64,000 nt of DNA from Arcticibacterium luteifluviistationis (lineage in GTDB: Bacteria > Bacteroidota > Bacteroidia > Cytophagales > Spirosomataceae), in contig NZ_CP029480.1 of NCBI RefSeq assembly GCF_003258705.1, positions 1,488,001 to 1,552,000 of the forward strand, written 5' to 3'. This document shows, piece after piece, positions 60,060-64,000 of this stretch. The notes below the pieces were generated by a model. It was not told the origin of the DNA. It searched no databases and saw nothing but the letters and a program-made list of their open reading frames with translations. Each line of letters begins with the position of its first letter. The stretch's first letter is position 1. The translations under genes were made by a program, and so were the position numbers.

Positions 60060-61436
60060 ATGAATAATAGAAGAGATTTTATAAAAAAAGCCACTTTGGC
60101 TACTACAGGAGTAGTTTTGGGAACATCGGCTATGTCTGCCAAGTCATATGCTAATATACTTGGGGCTAACGACAGAGTTATTTTGGGTTCCATTGGTGTT
60201 GGAGGAAGAGGTAAAGGCTTGCTAGATAGTTTTTCTAGCATGTATAATGATGGCGTTACAGTAAAGACTATTTGTGATGTTGAATCAAAATATTTGGCAG
60301 AAAGGCAAGATATAGCTGCTAAAAATCAGAAAGGTTTAAAGCCAGGTACTGAAACTGACATGCGTAAGGTATTTGATGATAAAGAAATTGATGCTGTGGT
60401 GATAGCTACGCCAAATCATTGGCACGCATTATCGGCTATTTGGGCCTGCCAGGCAGGAAAGAATGTTTATGTAGAAAAGCCAAGTTCTCATAATGTATGG
60501 GAAGGTAGAAAAATGGTAGAAGCTGCCAGAAAGTATGATAGAATAGTACAAGTAGGCTTTCAAAATAGGTCAATATCAAATGTAATGCAGGCGATGGCTT
60601 TCTTACATGACGGTGGCATTGGCGACGTGTTTATGGCAAGGGGTACTTGTTTCAAGCCACGTAATTCTTTCGGAATAGTTAAGGATAGTAATCCTCCTGC
60701 ATCTCTAAATTATGATATGTGGCTAGGGCCAGCGACCTACCGTCCATATAATGAGAAAAAAGGTCATTACAACTGGCATTGGCACTGGGATACAGGAAAC
60801 GGTGATACAGGTAACCAAGGACCTCATCAGTTTGATGTGGCTCGTTGGGGATTAAATAAGAAAGTGCATCCAGTAAAAGTGCAGTCTATGGGAGGAATCT
60901 TTGGTATCAAACCAGATGAGTGCTCGCAAGAAACACCAAACACCCAAACTTCTGTTTTTGAATATGAAGATGGTAAGATTTTGGAATTTGAGACTAGAGG
61001 AAGATTTACCAACGCCGAGTCAAACGAGGGAATCAAAATTGGTAATATGTTTTATGGAACTGAAGGCTGGATGGAAGTAAACGGCGGAACTTGGAAAGCA
61101 TATAGAAACGACGAAAAAGAAGCATTTGCTGGTTCAGGAATGGCAACAGGAGCCGCAGTAGGAGGTGACACTTCTTTCAGAACTGCTCCAGATAGTAATG
61201 GCCATTTTGGTAACTTTATTGATGCCCTAAAAGCTGGGAACAATTCAGGCTTAAACTGTGAAGTAGAAGTTGGTCATATGTCTACAGTTCTTCCTTTGAT
61301 AGCTAACGCAGCTTATAGAGTAGGAGAGACGTTAAGGTTTAATGGAGAGTTTGAAGAGTTTATCAACAATGAGGAAGCTGATATGATGCTGACACGTAAA
61401 TACAGATACCCATATATTGTACCTCAAAACGTATAA
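60060..61436 (+). CDS. Exported Gfo/Idh/MocA-family oxidoreductase
   Basis: NAD(P)-dependent sugar-type oxidoreductase carried by the Tat pathway. Seen: Tat signal NNRRDFIKKATLATTG, Rossmann LGSIGVGGRGKGLLD (about residues 43-56), VEKPSSHNVWEGRKMVE (the EKP motif, Lys active site), WHWHWDTGNGDTGNQGPHQFD with the family's His, and a C-terminal beta domain with LLIANAAYR-like. 458 residues, as in the exported Bacteroidota subfamily. Ends with a strong terminator at 61456-61493. Confidence 0.94.
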   Translation: MNNRRDFIKKATLATTGVVLGTSAMSAKSYANILGANDRVILGSIGVGGRGKGLLDSFSSMYNDGVTVKTICDVESKYLAERQDIAAKNQKGLKPGTETDMRKVFDDKEIDAVVIATPNHWHALSAIWACQAGKNVYVEKPSSHNVWEGRKMVEAARKYDRIVQVGFQNRSISNVMQAMAFLHDGGIGDVFMARGTCFKPRNSFGIVKDSNPPASLNYDMWLGPATYRPYNEKKGHYNWHWHWDTGNGDTGNQGPHQFDVARWGLNKKVHPVKVQSMGGIFGIKPDECSQETPNTQTSVFEYEDGKILEFETRGRFTNAESNEGIKIGNMFYGTEGWMEVNGGTWKAYRNDEKEAFAGSGMATGAAVGGDTSFRTAPDSNGHFGNFIDALKAGNNSGLNCEVEVGHMSTVLPLIANAAYRVGETLRFNGEFEEFINNEEADMMLTRKYRYPYIVPQNV

Positions 61437-61455
61437 TATTAAGTTCTATTTTTAT

Positions 61456-61493
61456 AAAGAGGCTGCTTCGTTTTATTACGAGGCAGCCTCTTT
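61456..61493 (+). terminator. Terminator after Gfo/Idh/MocA gene
   Basis: A 16-bp stem: AAAGAGGCTGC-TTCGT (61456-61471) with ACGAG-GCAGCCTCTTT (61478-61493), one G-U pair, then T. The remaining 340 bases to 61833 show no gene or clear element. Confidence 0.88.
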
Positions 61494-61833
61494 TGATATA
61501 GTGAAAAAATTAATAAGCTAAAAGAGAAAGAAACTTATCAATAATTATAAAGATCCCGTCTTTAGGTTATTCCTGATGCCGCTATAGTTAGTTCTATAAA
61601 AGTTGCCAGTCCATAGGATTTCTTCGGCTTCAGTGCGATTGGGATGGCGATGAGGGTAAATTATAGCCAATTACGATTTGGAGTTCTTGTTTGTGCCATA
61701 ATAAGGAGATTTAGACTTAATACATGGGCTATATTTAATTTGATTTTGGAAAGGGTATCGTCTTTTGTAAGTGCTTGTTTAGTAGAAATTCAATTGATAA
61801 TTTCTTATTTTTAAATACAAAATCTATTGAATT

Positions 61834-62640
61834 ATGCTTACAGCCCGACAGTTAAATGCTTACCAAGATGATGGCTATCTTGTTTTGAAAGGATTCTTTT
61901 CAAAAGATGAAGTTGATTTATTGTATCAAGCTGCTACGGATGATTCGGTAGTTTCTAAGGCTTATGATTTGAATGACCAAACCGGTAAGAAGACTAAACT
62001 CACACTTTGGTTTACTCCTGGTGATGACACTTTTGGTTTGATGTCTCGCAGTGAGCGAGTGGTTAATGCTGCCAAATCGTTATTAGGAGAGGGGGATCTT
62101 TGTCATTTTCATTCCAAAGTAATGCAAAAAGAGCCACGAGTAGGAGGAGCATGGGAGTGGCATCAAGATTATGGTTATTGGTATAAAAATGGATTTCTTT
62201 TTCCGGAGGCTATGATATCAATGATGGTGGCTATAACCGATGCCAATAAAGAGAATGGTTGCTTACAAGTATTAAAAGGCACTCATAAAATGCAACGGAT
62301 TGAGCATCATTTTGCTGGAGAGCAACAGGGGGCGGATGAAGCCTTTGTAAAGGAGGCCGAAAAGATATCGGAGCTCGTTTACTGTGAATTAAAAGCAGGA
62401 GATGTGCTGTTTTTTCACCCAAATACCCTTCATCGGTCGGCGGCAAACTTGTCTGATAATGCTAGATGGTCTATAATTTCTGCTTATAATTTGTCTTATA
62501 ATAAACCGTTTATAGAAAAGCATACTTCATGTATTACGCCAGTTTCTATGGTAAAAGATTCATTGATGTTAGAAAAAGGTCTTAGAACTTTAGCCGATTC
62601 TGATTTTCTAAATAAAGAGGAAGAGATTACTTTAAAGTGA
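61834..62640 (+). CDS. PhyH-family Fe(II)/2-oxoglutarate dioxygenase
   Basis: Cytoplasmic non-heme iron oxygenase; substrate unknown. Seen: N-terminal YQDDGYLVLKGFFSKDEV, the HxD of the facial triad in WEWHQDYGYWYKNG (about residues 109-122), GCLQVLKGTHK, and the distal His in FFHPNTLHRSAANLSDNARWSI, with Arg for 2-oxoglutarate. 268 residues. It stands 397 bases after the Gfo/Idh/MocA gene and may be functionally linked, as PhyH and Gfo/Idh genes often cluster. Confidence 0.9.
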   Translation: MLTARQLNAYQDDGYLVLKGFFSKDEVDLLYQAATDDSVVSKAYDLNDQTGKKTKLTLWFTPGDDTFGLMSRSERVVNAAKSLLGEGDLCHFHSKVMQKEPRVGGAWEWHQDYGYWYKNGFLFPEAMISMMVAITDANKENGCLQVLKGTHKMQRIEHHFAGEQQGADEAFVKEAEKISELVYCELKAGDVLFFHPNTLHRSAANLSDNARWSIISAYNLSYNKPFIEKHTSCITPVSMVKDSLMLEKGLRTLADSDFLNKEEEITLK

Positions 62641-62647
62641 GGTTTCT

Positions 62648-63298
62648 TTATTCTGAATAATATGTATCATTTAAGTTTTTACCTTGTGTCCCTCTAAACC
62701 TTTTTCGGAAAGATTCTCTTTCTGTAATAGAAACAAAATTTTCTTTATAGGCCAAGGTGTCTTCAATTTCTGGGTCTATCATTAGTGGCTCTAGTTTAGA
62801 CAAGCTATCAAATACAAAAGGAATTAGGTCTACTGAGGGGTCTACCTTTTTCTTGATGAATTTTTTTAGCATTTTAGTTTGGAATGGGTCAGAAGCCAAT
62901 GCTATACTTTCAAAGCCTAATTGTTTCGCCTTTTTGTATCCATAGTAAATATTCTCGGTGCTATGTTCAGCTTTGGTTTCTGTCAAAATAGCATCTTCTG
63001 GCATTCCTAATTCTTTCGCATACAGGGCCATTATTTCAGCTTCGTAATATGGCGTATATACAGCACCGCCTGAAAACATAATATTTTTTGCTATCCCTAA
63101 ATCGTACAGATATTTTCCCCAATAAACTCTCCAACGAAGAACTCTTTCCCACTTTTCTCCATTATGCGGTATGCCGGGTACCACCACCACATCATACGTT
63201 TTTTCTTTAGATACGTTGAAAAGCTTTTGGCTTTTCTTCTGGGAAATGGTACAGCTATAAAGCAGTAAAGTTATTAGAGCAATTGCGTATTTAGTCAT
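62648..63298 (-). CDS. YdcF/ElyC-family DUF218 lipoprotein
   Basis: Envelope protein of the DUF218 (YdcF/SanA/ElyC) family; precise function unknown. Seen: lipobox LYSC (Cys about residue 16), VVVVPGIPHNG (the conserved pocket start), FSGGAVYTPYYEAEIM, ILTETKAEHSTENI and a Rossmann-like ALASDPFQTKM. 216 residues. It is convergent with the PhyH gene (7 bases apart). Confidence 0.85.
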   Translation of the reverse strand: MTKYAIALITLLLYSCTISQKKSQKLFNVSKEKTYDVVVVPGIPHNGEKWERVLRWRVYWGKYLYDLGIAKNIMFSGGAVYTPYYEAEIMALYAKELGMPEDAILTETKAEHSTENIYYGYKKAKQLGFESIALASDPFQTKMLKKFIKKKVDPSVDLIPFVFDSLSKLEPLMIDPEIEDTLAYKENFVSITERESFRKRFRGTQGKNLNDTYYSE

Positions 63299-63357
63299 GA
63301 TTTGATATTACTAATCCTTTGTTATTAATAAAATACGTTTGACTAGGCTCTTTGGCT

Positions 63358-64000
63358 CTAATTATTTTGGCAGCCACCAATATGCCCGAGAAACGTAGCA
63401 CCTGCCTGAACCGAGAAGCCTTGATTTAGTATAATATAAGTATTGGCCTTGAGGAAAACTTTTGATGGATTTTCTATTTCACCGTATGCCTGAATCTCAT
63501 GAGAGCTTTGGTAAGTGCCAGATGAAATAGGGCTGGTATTAAGACTTAAGTTTGCTTGGCATGGCTTAATTTTCCAAGTTTCATTTCTTGCAATTATCAA
63601 ACTTACATCTCTTTCAAAAGTGACATTTAGGTTATTGACATCTTGCTGAAAACTTGAGTTATTAGCTCCAGAAGGGTGCTGAATAGACATAAACATAAAT
63701 TTATTGTCTGGAGAAAATGTCAAGCCAGTAGGTTCTGAGCCTGTGGGTGGCCTCATGAAAATTTTAACAGAAGGATTGGCTTGTGTATGGCTAGTATCTA
63801 CCAGCCAAACATAATTTCGACTACCATCTTGTAAAACCCATAGATTGCCTTCATTATCAAAAGCAAGATTGTCGTTTCCCGTACCCCATGGTTCATTGAT
63901 TATTCCAGAGGAAGTATTTAAATCATAAGTTTGTGTAGAGCCTCCAACAAATGTTTCAAAGTTACTTACGGTAGTTCCAGTTAAAGGGTCAGAGTCTTCA
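63358..64000 (-). CDS. PhoX-like (DUF839) protein, C-terminal part
   Basis: Partial: the open reading frame runs off the window's right edge in frame, so the start lies beyond 64000. Seen: GTGNDNLAFDNEGNLWVLQDG (from translating the open frame), then PPTGSEPTGLTFSPDNKFMFMSIQHPSG, the C-terminal PhoX/DUF839 signature with the metal-site residues, and a final repeat-like ANTYIILNQGFSVQAGATFLGHIGGC, a Bacteroidota C-terminal cap ('3-coathanger stack'-like). Phosphatase activity is likely for the family but not certain here. Confidence 0.85.
   Translation of the reverse strand, partial: EDSDPLTGTTVSNFETFVGGSTQTYDLNTSSGIINEPWGTGNDNLAFDNEGNLWVLQDGSRNYVWLVDTSHTQANPSVKIFMRPPTGSEPTGLTFSPDNKFMFMSIQHPSGANNSSFQQDVNNLNVTFERDVSLIIARNETWKIKPCQANLSLNTSPISSGTYQSSHEIQAYGEIENPSKVFLKANTYIILNQGFSVQAGATFLGHIGGCQNN

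Noticed and set aside
1-64000. CRISPR array or insertion sequence
   Set aside because: No regularly spaced direct repeats and no transposase motifs were seen. The only tandem repeat is the PQ hexamer, and the only gene duplication is the 29-31 kb triplet.

Overview
The window is a 64 kb stretch of low-GC chromosome from a member of the Bacteroidota, most likely a Cytophagales-type environmental bacterium. Evidence for this: many promoters match the Bacteroidota sigma pattern (TTG or TTTG, 19-21 bases, TAnnTTTG); start codons mostly lack Shine-Dalgarno sequences; there is a TonB-dependent receptor with a carboxypeptidase-regulatory-like N-terminus; the two-component proteins are of the LytS/LytTR type; and there are many short lipoproteins and SGNH/GDSL, DUF6807 and PhyH proteins. 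There is no sign of phage, insertion sequences or CRISPR, and the core genes are intact, so this reads as ordinary chromosome with a few accessory operons.

Layout. 0-9 kb: cysteine desulfurase, polyphosphate kinase, a nucleoside transporter, a serpin lipoprotein with a small partner lipoprotein, and IMP dehydrogenase. 9-16 kb: an MFS transporter, a TetR-hydrolase-DinB-like operon with operator-like palindromes, an SGNH hydrolase, PnuC, a glycosyltransferase and TerC. 16-28 kb: a very large DUF4011-type helicase, a LuxE-like ligase, a histidine kinase, hemA, a second SGNH hydrolase, a lactonase-type propeller, another propeller lipoprotein, and ffh. 29-32 kb: three tandem copies of a small secreted protein gene, each with its own promoter, terminator and duplicated upstream region, followed by class II aldolase. 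33-40 kb: an FMN reductase, then a compact five-gene operon (TonB receptor, periplasmic repeat protein, membrane protein, beta-helix/histidine-kinase fusion, LytTR regulator). 40-46 kb: fur-purA-unknown operon, relA/spoT and tRNA-Leu. 46-57 kb: tig, clpP, clpX, xerD-like recombinase, lipA, metK, a DMT transporter, a zinc-ribbon protein and a NIF3-like protein. 58-64 kb: an exported cupin / DUF6807 / Gfo-Idh-MocA / PhyH set, a YdcF-like protein and the end of a PhoX-like protein cut by the window edge.

The best candidate for an undescribed system is the operon at 33642-40101. Its genes overlap or nearly touch, and it couples an outer-membrane receptor to a LytTR regulator through a histidine kinase whose N-terminal third is a DUF4097 ('toastrack') beta-helix with 18-residue periodicity. 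The predicted topology puts that beta-helix in the cytoplasm. A perfect 10-bp inverted repeat abuts the receptor's start codon. The second candidate is the triplicated small-protein locus: all three copies keep a GTACTT-N4-AAGTAC palindrome exactly 88 bases from the promoter -33 element. All functional statements rest on motif recognition by eye; no database search was run.
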